A stretch of DNA of 64,000 nt from Streptoverticillium olivoreticuli subsp. olivoreticuli (lineage in GTDB: Bacteria > Actinomycetota > Actinomycetes > Streptomycetales > Streptomycetaceae), in the NCBI RefSeq assembly GCF_003391135.1, contig NZ_CP031455.1, forward strand, positions 6,184,001 to 6,248,000, given 5' to 3'. Both the position numbers and the translations under genes were made by a program. Shown here in pieces: positions 40,585 to 50,600 of the stretch. The notes under the pieces are model-generated. The model was not told where the DNA came from and ran no database searches. It saw only the letters and a list, made by a program, of their open reading frames with translations. Every line of letters starts with the position of its first letter. The first letter of the stretch is position 1.

Positions 40585-43377
40585 CTAGATCGCTCCCTTG
40601 CGGGTCAGATAGCTGAACGAGATCCATCCCGGCAGCACCGGCAGCCACAGCGTCATCAAACGGAACAGAAGCACCGCGGGAGTGGCCTGCTCCGCCGGCA
40701 GCCCCGCGATCGTCAGCACACCGGTCAGCGCGATCTCGACCGCTCCCACACCGCCCGGCGTCGGTGCGGCCGAACCCAGCGCGTTGGCCGTCAGGAAGAC
40801 CACCGCGATGCTCGCGTAGCTCAGATCGCCGCCGAACGCGCGGATCGAGGCGTCGAGGCACATCACGTTCGCCGCCGTCAGCAGCAGCATGCCGCCGATG
40901 CCCGCGAAGAGCTTCTGCGGCCGCTGGAGCACGTCCAGCATGCGCGGCACGACGCCCGCGAACAGGGACCGCACCCGAGTCGATACGAACTTCCGCAGCA
41001 CCGGCACGGCCGCCACGACGAGCACGAGCACGGCCGCCGTCAGCAGCCCGCCGATGATCGTCCGCGAGGGGCCCAGCGACGAGCTGCGCTCCGTACCGGT
41101 CACATAGCCGAAGGACAGCAGCAGCAGGATGTGACAGGCCAGACCGAAGAGCTGGGAGGCGCCGACGCTCGCGACGGCCAGGCCGGGGCGGATGCCCGCG
41201 CGCTGGAGGAAGCGTGTGTTGAGCGCCACGCCGCCCACCGCCGCCGGGGCGACGACCTTCACGAACGAGCCCGCGACCTGTGCCAGGACCGCGCGTCCGA
41301 ACGCCACCTTCTCCGGCACGAAGCCCAGCAGGCTCATCGTGGCGGCGACATAGGTCAGCACCTGGAAGGCCACGGCCACCGCGACCCAGGCCCAGTTCGC
41401 CTTGTCGACGAGGTCGCCGAACTGGACGTGGGTGAACTGCGAGAGGAGGAAGTACGCGGCGAAGGCGCCGGCCACGAAGCTGAGCAGCGTGCGCAGCTTG
41501 ATGCGCTCCAGGCGCACGGGCTCTATCGGGGCCTGGGGACGGATCAGCAGCACCTGGCGGCGGATCTGCGCGAGCAGGTCCTCCTCGCGCGCCTCCTCCA
41601 GGGCCTCTTCCATGGCCTTCTTCTGGGCCTGCCGCTCGGCCTTGAGCGCCTTGCGGTCCTCCGCCGGCATCTCCTCCGAGCCCGCCTCGGCGGCCCCGGT
41701 CTCCTTGGCCTCCTTGGCCGCGCGCGCGGCCTCCAGGACGGTCTCCCGCTCCCGCTGCGAGCGCTCCCGGGCGAGCTGCCGCAGGGTCGCGCGGCTGATG
41801 CGGGTGAGCGCCAGCGGCTGGAGCAGCGGCAGGCTGTCGGCGACGGCGTCCGGGCCGAGCACGTCCACGCCCGTGGCCACCGCCCGCTCCGCGCCGACCC
41901 GCAGGCCGAGGGTCACCAGCAGCTGCGCGACGTCCATGCGCAGCACCAGATCGCCCGCGGCGATCTCTCCGCCGCGCAGGTCGGTCAGGACGACATTGCC
42001 GGAACGATCCACCAGGAGGGCGTCGCCGTCGAGCCTGCGGTGGGCGATCCGCCGCGACTGGAGGGCCTGCACCTGGCGCCAGGCACCGGCCATCAGCTCG
42101 TCGGTGATCTCCTCGGTGGGGACCGCGCCGAGGGTGCGGCCGCCGATGTGCTCGTAGACGAGCATCACGGCGTCCGGGCCGAGCTCGGAGGTGGCGATCA
42201 GCTTGGGGGCGTTGGCGCCCGCGGCGATGGCCGCGTAGGCGAGCAGCGCCTCCTGTTCGAGGGCCTGCCGGAGGGACTGGAGGCTGCGGGGCTGGGTGAT
42301 GCCGCGCAGCGCCAGCCGCTGCCAGAGGCGGTAGAAGAAGCCCTGCGCCTGCTGTTCGCGGTCGACGACCGTGACGTCGAGCGGCGGGCCGTCCTCCAGG
42401 GTGACGATGTAGCGGCGGCCCCGGTCGTGGGGGTGCGACGGCTCGGTGCCCACGGCGTCGGCGCTGTCCTCCGCGCGCAGCGCGGTGACCGGCTTGAAGC
42501 CGACGCGGCGCAGCCCGGCGAGGAGGTGGCGGCCGGTGGGCCGGACGTTCGGCGAGCCGACGGCGTAGAGCGTGCCGTAGGCGACCGTCCAGCCGATCAG
42601 CACGGTGGTGACGATCGAGAACGGTGTGGTGTAGCCGTTCACCAGCACGGCGAAGGCGTCCAGCAGCAGCACGGCCCACATCACGACCCGCCAGCGCGGC
42701 CGTCGCGACATTCCGACGGCCGTCATATAGGCGATCACGGGGGCGAGATAGCCGTGCACCGGATCGGTGAGGCCGCCGGTGGGCGCCTGCTGGGTCAGCG
42801 CGTCACGGATCGAGGCGGGCGCGGTGTCGGCCACCCAGAGGTCGGTGGCGAGGGACACGCCGTGCGCCAGGACGGCGGCGAGCACGCCGTCGGCGATGCG
42901 CAGCCCGTCGCGTTTGATGAGCCGCTCGATGGCGAACGCCACCGGGACGATGAAGATGGCGATGTTGGCGGCGAGCCCCGCGAAGTTCGCCAGCAGCTGC
43001 GGCGCCCGGCCGGTGCTGTCGCCGATGTCCTTCTCCAGGCCCTGGGTGGTGCCGTGGGCGAAGGCCGCGAGGGCGAGGACGAGGGCGATGCCGACGATGC
43101 CCAGGAAGAGCCGCACCAGGTCCGCGGGGCGGTGGACGCGGGCGGGCAGCAGCGGCTCGTCACCCGACACCTGGTCGATGTGCGCCTCGCCGTCCTGGCA
43201 GTCGTACCCGCCGCGCGCCCCCTCGGGGGACGCCTGTGCCGCCCGCTCGGCGCGGGGCCCGTCCGGGTCCCCGGCCGCGGGGCCGTCGGAGCCGGACAGC
43301 GCTTCGGGGGCGCGGTCGCCTCCCTGAGGCTCCGCGCCCTGCTGTCGCTCCGTCTTCTCGTCTTGGTCTCGTATCAC
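40585..43377 (-). CDS. LPG-synthase-like membrane protein with embedded kinase-like domain
   Basis: The 930-aa protein has three parts. Residues 1-90 are hydrophilic and acidic. Residues 90-300 hold five to six membrane segments. Residues about 300-560 look like a degenerate protein/aminoglycoside kinase fold: LIATSELGPDAVMLVYEHIGG, then HRRLDGDALLVD (HRD-like) and LTDLRGG (DFG-like, without Phe). A charged coiled coil (560-630) leads to a UPF0104/LPG-synthase transmembrane domain (640-930) with APAAVGGVALNTRFL and SAAPTPGGVGAVE. The domain is a flippase-like module in MprF; the aminoacyl-transferase half of MprF is absent. Function unknown. Confidence 0.85.
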   Translation of the reverse strand: MIRDQDEKTERQQGAEPQGGDRAPEALSGSDGPAAGDPDGPRAERAAQASPEGARGGYDCQDGEAHIDQVSGDEPLLPARVHRPADLVRLFLGIVGIALVLALAAFAHGTTQGLEKDIGDSTGRAPQLLANFAGLAANIAIFIVPVAFAIERLIKRDGLRIADGVLAAVLAHGVSLATDLWVADTAPASIRDALTQQAPTGGLTDPVHGYLAPVIAYMTAVGMSRRPRWRVVMWAVLLLDAFAVLVNGYTTPFSIVTTVLIGWTVAYGTLYAVGSPNVRPTGRHLLAGLRRVGFKPVTALRAEDSADAVGTEPSHPHDRGRRYIVTLEDGPPLDVTVVDREQQAQGFFYRLWQRLALRGITQPRSLQSLRQALEQEALLAYAAIAAGANAPKLIATSELGPDAVMLVYEHIGGRTLGAVPTEEITDELMAGAWRQVQALQSRRIAHRRLDGDALLVDRSGNVVLTDLRGGEIAAGDLVLRMDVAQLLVTLGLRVGAERAVATGVDVLGPDAVADSLPLLQPLALTRISRATLRQLARERSQRERETVLEAARAAKEAKETGAAEAGSEEMPAEDRKALKAERQAQKKAMEEALEEAREEDLLAQIRRQVLLIRPQAPIEPVRLERIKLRTLLSFVAGAFAAYFLLSQFTHVQFGDLVDKANWAWVAVAVAFQVLTYVAATMSLLGFVPEKVAFGRAVLAQVAGSFVKVVAPAAVGGVALNTRFLQRAGIRPGLAVASVGASQLFGLACHILLLLSFGYVTGTERSSSLGPSRTIIGGLLTAAVLVLVVAAVPVLRKFVSTRVRSLFAGVVPRMLDVLQRPQKLFAGIGGMLLLTAANVMCLDASIRAFGGDLSYASIAVVFLTANALGSAAPTPGGVGAVEIALTGVLTIAGLPAEQATPAVLLFRLMTLWLPVLPGWISFSYLTRKGAI

Positions 43378-43574
43378 CAGTCACCGCCCGGAAGATGGTG
43401 GCATGGCCCCGCCGGGCGAGGGGGCATCAGGGTGTGGTTCGGGGGCGCGGACTCCGGATCGTACGCCCTGTAGTACGGATACGCACTCTGGGTGATCTTG
43501 CCGGACGGGCGGGCGGTGCCGCGTACGGGCGGGCGCCCGGCCGGGCGCCGACGGGGTGCGGCAGGATGGGCCGG

Positions 43575-43970
43575 GTGAGCGAGGACGTACGCACGGGCCG
43601 GGGAGAGGCCGCCGAGCTTCCCGAATACGCGGAACGGGTGCTGGACGTGGCGGAGCGGATTCCGCCCGGCCGGGTGATGACCTACGGCGACGTCGCCGAG
43701 TGGCTGGGCGAGGGCGGACCCCGCCAGGTGGGGCGCGTCATGGCGCTCTACGGCGGCGCGGTGCCCTGGTGGCGGGTGGTCCGCTCGGACGGCGCCCTGC
43801 TGCCCGGCCACGAACTGCGCGCGCTCGCCCACTACCGCGAGGAGGGCACACCGCTGCGCGAGGCCGGCCGCTCGGCCCAGGGGCACGTGCCGCGGCTCGC
43901 CATGGCACGGGCGCGCTGGGACGGCACCGCCGAGGACGGCGGCCCGGCCGGTGTGACTCCTCACACCTGA
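43575..43970 (+). CDS. Alkyltransferase-like (MGMT-family) protein lacking the active cysteine
   Basis: The 131-aa protein has the MGMT DNA-binding fold: IPPGRVMTYGDVAEWLG, GPRQVGRVMALYGG, and LLPGHELRALAHYREEG. Where methyltransferases have PCHR, it has PWWR (64-67), so the acceptor Cys is replaced by Trp 65. It is therefore an alkyltransferase-like protein, which in other bacteria binds O6-alkylguanine and recruits nucleotide excision repair. Its place before adnA matches Rv3204. CAGGAT stands seven bases before the GTG, giving a leaderless mRNA. Confidence 0.85.
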   Translation: MSEDVRTGRGEAAELPEYAERVLDVAERIPPGRVMTYGDVAEWLGEGGPRQVGRVMALYGGAVPWWRVVRSDGALLPGHELRALAHYREEGTPLREAGRSAQGHVPRLAMARARWDGTAEDGGPAGVTPHT

Positions 43971-43981
43971 CAGCATCCGCC

Positions 43982-43999
43982 GTCCGGGAACCCCCGGAC
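43982..43999 (+). terminator. Short terminator-like hairpin after the alkyltransferase-like gene
   Basis: GTCCGGG and CCCGGAC form a perfect 7-bp stem with a four-base loop, 11 bases after the stop codon. Confidence 0.5.
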
Positions 44000-44200
44000 C
44001 ACACCCCGGCCAGTGCGCCCAAGGGCTGACCCGAACGGGTGAGAGCCGTACGACCGTGCGCCGGCCCGCGGTACGCCCTGCGCCCCGCGTGCCGTCTGGC
44101 GTAGCGTCGAGAACCGCCGTCACGCCCGGGACCCCCTCCCGGCCGTACGGCGCACCCCGCCGCACGGCACCCCGCACCCCCACCAGGACCGGCAACCCAC

Positions 44201-47200
44201 GTGAGCTCCTCCCCTTCTCCCGGCACGGCCGGTACGACCGGCGCGCCCGGTGCCGTCCGCCCGCCGCGGCAGGCACGGCAGCCCTCCCAGGGCGCGTACC
44301 GCCTCGTGCGGACCCGGCCGGGCCCCACGGCCCCTCCTGAGCTGGACGCGCGGCAGCGCGCCGTGGTTGACCACAGGGAAGGGCCGCTGCTGGTCCTCGC
44401 GGGCCCCGGCACGGGCAAGACGACCACGCTCGTCGAGGCCGTCGCGGACCGGGTGCGGCGGGGCACCGACCCGGAGCGCATCCTCGTCCTCACCTTCAGC
44501 CGCAAGGCGGCCGTCGAGCTCCGCGACCGGATGGCCGCCCGGCTCGGCGGCGCCCGGGGACCGCAGGCCACGACCTTCCACTCGTACTGCTATGCCCTGG
44601 TCCGCGCCCACCAGGACGCCGACCTGTTCGTCGACCCGCTGCGGCTGCTGTCCGGCCCCGAGCAGGACGCCGTCGTGCGCGAACTGCTCGCCGGGCAGGC
44701 CGACCTGGAGCGCGAGGGGCGCGGCGCGGTGCGCTGGCCCGACGAACTGCGCGCCTGCCTGACCACGCGGGGCTTCGCCGACGAGGTGCGCGCGGTGCTC
44801 GCCCGCAGCCGCGAGCTGGGGCTCGGCCCGGACGCGCTCGGCGCCTTCGCCGACCGCACCGGGCGCCCCGACTGGAGCGCCGCCGCCTCCTTCCTCGCCG
44901 AATACCTGGACCTGCTCGACATGCGGGGGGTGCTCGACTACGCCGAGCTCGTCCACCGCGCCGTGCTCCTCACCGAGCGGTCCGAGATCGGCGCCGGCCT
45001 CGCGCAGGCCTACGACGCCGTCTTCGTGGACGAGTACCAGGACACCGACGTGGCCCAGGTGCGGCTGTTGCACGCACTCGCGGGCGACGGCCGGACGCTG
45101 GTCGCCTTCGGCGACCCCGACCAGTCGATCTACGCCTTCCGGGGCGCCGACATCAACGGCATCCTCGACTTCCCGGACGCCTTCCCGCGCCGGGACGGCA
45201 CACCGGCGCCCGTCGAGGTCCTCACCACCTCGTGCCGCTCCGCCGCGGACCTCCTGGCCGCCACCCGGCTGCTCACCCGCCGGATGCCTCTCACCCGCCT
45301 CCCGGCACAGGCCGTACGCGCACACCGGGAGCTCGCCGCCGTGCGCGAGGGCGGCCGGGTGGAGGCGTACACCTACCCGACCGCGGGCGCCGAGACCGAC
45401 AACATCGCCGACATCCTGCGTCGCGCGCACCTGGAGGACGGCGTCCCCTGGCACGACATGGCCGTCCTCGTGCGCGCGGGTTCCCGCTCCATGCCGGGCC
45501 TGCGGCGCGCCCTGACCTCGGCGGGCGTCCCCGTGGAGGTCGACGGCGACGACGTACCGCTGCGCCACGAACCGGCGGTGGCCCCCCTGCTGACGGCGCT
45601 GCGGGCAGTGGCCGAACCGGCGGCCGCACCCCACGGGACCCCTCCGGAGGAGACGGCCGAGGAACCGCCGGCCGACGACCCGCGGCCCTGGCTCGACGCC
45701 GAGACCGCCCTCGCCCTCCTCACGTCCCCCCTGGGCGGCATGGACGCGGCGGACCTCCGCCGGCTGGGCCGGGCCCTCAGGGACGAGGAGCGGGCCGCCG
45801 GCCGCCCCGTGCCGCGGCCCTCGGACGACCTGATCGCCGAGGCCCTCGCCCAGCCCGGGCGCCTGGCCACCCACGACACGGCGTACGCCAGGGGCGCACA
45901 GCGCCTGGGCACGCTCCTCCTCGCGGCCCGCGAACTCCTCGCGGCCGGCGGCACGGCCGAGACGGCCTTGTGGGAGCTGTGGAACGGCACCCCCTGGCCG
46001 CAGCGGCTGGAGCGCGCCGCCCGCCGCGGCGGCGCCGCGGGCCGCAACGCCGACCGCGACCTGGACGCCGTCTGCGCCCTCTTCGAGACCGCCGCCCGCG
46101 CCGAGGAACGCACCGGCGGCCGGGGCGCCCTGAACTTCCTGGACGAGCTGGAGGCCCAGGACATAGCCGCGGACACGCTCACCCGCAAGGCCGTACGCCC
46201 CGACGCCGTACGCCTGATGACCGCGCACCGCTCCAAGGGCCTGGAGTGGCGGCTCGTGGTCGTCGCGGGCGTCCAGGAGGGCCTCTGGCCCGACCTGCGC
46301 CGCCGCGGCTCGCTCCTGGAGGCCGACCGCATCGGGCGCGACGGCCTCGCCGAGCCGCTCAGCCCCGGCGCGCTGCTGGCGGAGGAGCGCCGCCTGTTCT
46401 ACGTGGCGGCCACGCGTGCGCGCGAGCGCCTGGTCGTCACCGCCGTCAAGGCGGCGGCCGAGGACGGCGACCAGCCCTCCCGCTTCCTGGCCGAGCTGGG
46501 CACCGAGCCCGTGGACGTCACCCAGCGCCCGCGCCGCCCCCTGGCCGTCGCCGCGCTGGTCGCCGAGCTGCGCGCCACCACGGTGGACCCGCAGGTGTCG
46601 GACGCGCTGCGGGCGGCCGCCGCGGAACGCCTCGCCCGGCTCGCCGCGCTGCGCGACGACGAGGGCCAGCCGCTCGTGCCGGCCGCCCACCCGTACCGCT
46701 GGTGGGGCCTGTACGAGCCGACGCACAGCGAGGTGCCGCTGCGCGACCGCACACGGCCCGTCGCCCTGTCCGGCTCGGCCGTCGGCCAGCTGGCGGGTAC
46801 GGCGGGGACCTGCTCGCTCCAGTGGTTCCTCGGCCGCGAGGTGAAGGCGGACGCCCCCTCCACCGCCGCCCAGGGCTTCGGCAACGTCGTGCACGTGCTC
46901 GCCGACGAGGTCGCCTCCGGCCGCACCCCGGCCGACCTCGCCGTCCTCATGGAGCGCCTCGACTCCGTGTGGGACGCGCTGGCCTTCGACGCGCCCTGGA
47001 AGTCGGTCCAGGAGAAGGAGAACGCCCGCGCGGCCCTGGAACGCTTCCTGCGCTGGCACGTGATGGAGCGCGGCGGGCGGGAGCCCGTCGCCACGGAACA
47101 CCCCTTCGAGGTCACCCTCAAGGCCGCCGACCACCTGGTGCGCATCCGCGGCTCCATGGACCGCGTGGAGACCGACGCCCACGGCCGCGCCTACGTCGTC

Positions 47201-47572
47201 GACTTCAAGACCGGCAAGGGCACGGTGTCCGCGGACGACGTCGCCCGCCACCCGCAGCTCGCCGTCTACCAGCTCGCCGTCGAACAGGGCGCCGTCGACG
47301 ACCTCTTCGACGGCGGACGGCCCGCCGCGGGCGGCGCCGAACTCGTCCAGCTGCGGCAGGGCGCGATCAAGAAGAACGGCGGGGACACCGTCCCCAAGGT
47401 GCAGGCGCAGGAACCGCTGGACGGCGCCGCGTGGATCGGCGACCTCCTCGCCGAGGCAGCGGGCCGGGTCCTGGAGGAGCGCTTCGCCCCACGGCCCGGC
47501 GCGCACTGCACGCACTGCTCGTTCCGGGCCTCCTGCACGGCGCGGCCGGAGGGGCGGCAGGTGGTGGAGTGA
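44201..47572 (+). CDS. adnA: AdnA: UvrD-like motor with RecB-like nuclease
   Basis: The 1123-aa protein has an N-terminal superfamily-1 helicase: GPGTGKT (68-74), LTFSRKAAVELRDR, VFVDEYQDTD, GDPDQSIYAFRG and AHRSKGLEWRLVVV. Its C-terminal nuclease has VDFKTGKG (D1001, K1003) and QLAVYQL, with Cys 871, 1103, 1106 and 1112 placed for an Fe-S cluster. AdnA/AdnB is the double-strand-break end-resecting complex of mycobacteria (Rv3202c/Rv3201c), and the locus is reported as essential in Streptomyces. Slightly longer than the mycobacterial protein. adnB starts 76 bases on. Confidence 0.92.
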   Translation: MSSSPSPGTAGTTGAPGAVRPPRQARQPSQGAYRLVRTRPGPTAPPELDARQRAVVDHREGPLLVLAGPGTGKTTTLVEAVADRVRRGTDPERILVLTFSRKAAVELRDRMAARLGGARGPQATTFHSYCYALVRAHQDADLFVDPLRLLSGPEQDAVVRELLAGQADLEREGRGAVRWPDELRACLTTRGFADEVRAVLARSRELGLGPDALGAFADRTGRPDWSAAASFLAEYLDLLDMRGVLDYAELVHRAVLLTERSEIGAGLAQAYDAVFVDEYQDTDVAQVRLLHALAGDGRTLVAFGDPDQSIYAFRGADINGILDFPDAFPRRDGTPAPVEVLTTSCRSAADLLAATRLLTRRMPLTRLPAQAVRAHRELAAVREGGRVEAYTYPTAGAETDNIADILRRAHLEDGVPWHDMAVLVRAGSRSMPGLRRALTSAGVPVEVDGDDVPLRHEPAVAPLLTALRAVAEPAAAPHGTPPEETAEEPPADDPRPWLDAETALALLTSPLGGMDAADLRRLGRALRDEERAAGRPVPRPSDDLIAEALAQPGRLATHDTAYARGAQRLGTLLLAARELLAAGGTAETALWELWNGTPWPQRLERAARRGGAAGRNADRDLDAVCALFETAARAEERTGGRGALNFLDELEAQDIAADTLTRKAVRPDAVRLMTAHRSKGLEWRLVVVAGVQEGLWPDLRRRGSLLEADRIGRDGLAEPLSPGALLAEERRLFYVAATRARERLVVTAVKAAAEDGDQPSRFLAELGTEPVDVTQRPRRPLAVAALVAELRATTVDPQVSDALRAAAAERLARLAALRDDEGQPLVPAAHPYRWWGLYEPTHSEVPLRDRTRPVALSGSAVGQLAGTAGTCSLQWFLGREVKADAPSTAAQGFGNVVHVLADEVASGRTPADLAVLMERLDSVWDALAFDAPWKSVQEKENARAALERFLRWHVMERGGREPVATEHPFEVTLKAADHLVRIRGSMDRVETDAHGRAYVVDFKTGKGTVSADDVARHPQLAVYQLAVEQGAVDDLFDGGRPAAGGAELVQLRQGAIKKNGGDTVPKVQAQEPLDGAAWIGDLLAEAAGRVLEERFAPRPGAHCTHCSFRASCTARPEGRQVVE

Positions 47573-47648
47573 GCGGGGGCCGCTGCTCAGGACCGGCCCC
47601 GACCTGCGGCGGTGCCGGATTGTCAGTGGCGCCGGTTAGCGTTTTCGG

Positions 47649-50600
47649 GTGACCCCGCGCCTGACCGACCCCGAGCAGCTCAAGGAGCTGCTGGGCATCC
47701 CGTTCACCCCGGAGCAGACGGCCTGCATCACCGCGCCGCCCGCCCCGCAGGTCATCGTGGCCGGCGCCGGGTCCGGCAAGACCACCGTCATGGCCGCCCG
47801 CGTCGTCTGGCTCGTCGGCACCGGGCAGGTCGCCCCCGAGCAGGTCCTCGGCCTCACGTTCACCAACAAGGCCGCGGGCGAGCTGTCCGAGCGCGTGCGC
47901 AAGGCCCTCGTCGAGGCCGGGGTCACCGACCCCGACCCCAGGCCCGGCGACCCCGACCAGGCCCCCGGCGAGCCGCAGATCTCCACGTACCACGCGTTCG
48001 CCGGCCGCCTCCTCAAGGAGCACGGCCTGCGCATCGGCCTGGAGCCCAGCGCCCGGCTGCTCGCCGACGCCACCCGCTTCCAGCTCGCCGCCCGCGTCCT
48101 GCGCACCTCCCCGGGCCCGTATCCCGCGCTCACCCGCTCCTTCGGCGACCTCGTCCCCGACCTCCTCGCCCTCGACGGCGAGCTCGCCGAGCACCTCGTC
48201 GCGCCCGCGGGGCTCCGGGCGTACGACACCGGGCTGCTGACCGCCCTCGAAGGGGCCAAGCTCTCCAACGCCGACCTGCGGCGCGTGCCCGACACCGCCC
48301 GCGCCCGGCTCGAACTCCTCCACCTGGTCGAGGCGTACCGCGAGGAGAAGCGCAAGCGCGACCTCCTCGACTTCGGCGACCAGATCGCCCTCTCCGCCGA
48401 GCTGGCCCGCAGCAGGCCGGAGGTCGGGCAGATCATGCGCGAGCAGTTCGCCGTCGTCCTCCTCGACGAGTACCAGGACACCTCCGTCGCCCAGCGGCTG
48501 CTCCTCTCCGGCCTCTTCGGCGGCGGCACCGGCCACGCCGTCACCGCCGTGGGCGACCCCTGCCAGGCCATCTACGGCTGGCGCGGCGCCTCCGTGGCCA
48601 ACCTGGACGACTTCCCGCTCCACTTCCCGCACGCCGACGGCAGCCCCGCCCGGCGGTTCGCGCTCAGCGAGAACCGCCGCAGCGGCGGCCGCCTCCTCGA
48701 CCTCGCCAACGGCCTGGCCGCCCCGCTGCGCGCGCGCCACGCGGGCGTGGAGGCCCTGCGGCCCGCCCCCGGCGCCGAGCGGGACGGCGTGGTGCGCTGC
48801 GCCCTGCTGCCCACCCACGCCGAGGAGCTCCAGTGGCTCGCCGACTCCCTCGACCACCTGGTGCGCACGGGCACCCGGCCCGGCGACATCGCCGTCCTGT
48901 GCCGCACCGCCGTCGACTTCGCGCAGATCCAGGGCGCGCTCGTCGAGCGGGACGTCCCCGTGGAGGTCGTCGGCCTGTCCGGGCTGCTGCACCTGCCCGA
49001 GATCGCCGACCTCGTCGCCGTCTGCGAGGTCCTCCAGGACCCCACCGCCAACGCCGCGCTCGTGCGGCTGCTGATCGGCCCGCGCTGGCGCATCGGCCCG
49101 CGCGACCTCGCGCTGCTCGGCCGCCTCGCCCGCACGCTCGTGCCCCACGGCGGCGCCGGGACGGACCCCGAGCGCAGGCTCGCCGAGGCCGTCGAGGGCG
49201 TCGACCCGGCCGAGGTCGTCTCCCTCGCCGACGCCCTCGACAGCTTCCTGACGGCCGGCGGCCCCTCCCGGGCGGAGCCCGGTGCGGGCCAGGACGCCGG
49301 CCTGCCCTTCTCGTCCGAGGCCCGCGTCCGTTTCGCCCGCCTCGCCGCCGAACTCCGCGACCTGCGGCGCTCGCTGGCCGACCCGCTCATGGACGTCCTC
49401 CACCGGGTGCTCGCCGCCACCGGCCTGGAGGTCGAGCTGTCCGCCTCCCCGCACGCGCTGGCCGCCCGCAGACGCGAGACGCTCTCGCACTTCCTGGACA
49501 TCGCCGCGGGCTTCGCCGCCGTCGACGGCGAGGCCGGCCTGCTCGCCTTCCTCGGCTTCCTGCGCACCGCCGCGCAGTACGAGAAGGGCCTCGACAGCTC
49601 CCTGCCCGGCGGGGAGAACACCGTCAAGGTCCTCACCGCGCACAAGTCCAAGGGCCTGGAGTGGGACGTGGTCGCCGTCCCCGGGCTCGTCACCAAGACC
49701 TTCCCCAGCGAGCAGTCCCGCGAGTCCTGGACCGCCCAGGCCAAGGTGCTGCCGCACGCCCTGCGCGGCGACGCGGACACGCTGCCCGACGTCGGGGCCT
49801 GGGACGGCAAGGGCCTGGCCGCGTTCAAGGCAGCCATGAAGGAACACCAGCGGACCGAGGAACTCCGCCTCGGCTACGTCACCTTCACCCGCCCCCGGTC
49901 CCTGCTCCTCGGCTCCGGCCACTGGTGGGGCCCCAGCCAGAAGCAGCCGCGCGGCCCGTCCGACTTCCTCCAGGCCCTGCGCGCGCACTGCGAGGCGGGC
50001 AACGGCGAGATCGAGGTCTGGGCCGAGGAGCCCGAGGAGGGCGCGGAGAACCCCGCCCTGGCCGAGCCGGACACGGACCACTCCTGGCCGCTGCCCCTCG
50101 ACCCGGTCTCACTGACCCGCCGCCGGGCCGCCGCCGACGCGGTCCTCGCCCACCTCGACCGCGTGGCGGCCCGGCAGGACGAGCCCCCGCGCCCCACCGA
50201 CCCCGACCCGGAGCCCGCCCACGACCCGGACTGGCCGCCGCCGGAGGACGAGGACCACCCGGACGCCTACGACGAGGGCCCGCCGTCGGCCGACGAGGAC
50301 CTCACGGACTGGGACGCGCTGCCGACGACGCGCCCGCAGCCGCCCCTGCCCGCCCCCCGGCAGACACCGGACGAGGACGGCGCGGGCGGACCCGTACGCA
50401 CGCCGCACGCGCGCGTGCGGCCGGAGGGCGACCCCGGATCCGGCCCTCCGCGTCACCACTTCGACTTCGACGAGCCGCCCGCGGGGCACTCGCTCGTGCC
50501 CGAGGAGGCCCGGCTCGTCGGGTCGTGGGACCGGGATCTGGAGGCGCTGGCCGGGGAGCTGCGCCGGGCACGCGCGAGCGTGCGCGAGGTGGTCCTGCCC

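Noticed and set aside
44120..47515. Open frame of 1131 codons on the minus strand opposite adnA
   Set aside because: It mirrors adnA, whose motifs are complete. In such GC-rich DNA the antisense frame lacks stop codons by composition; its protein has no recognisable domain.
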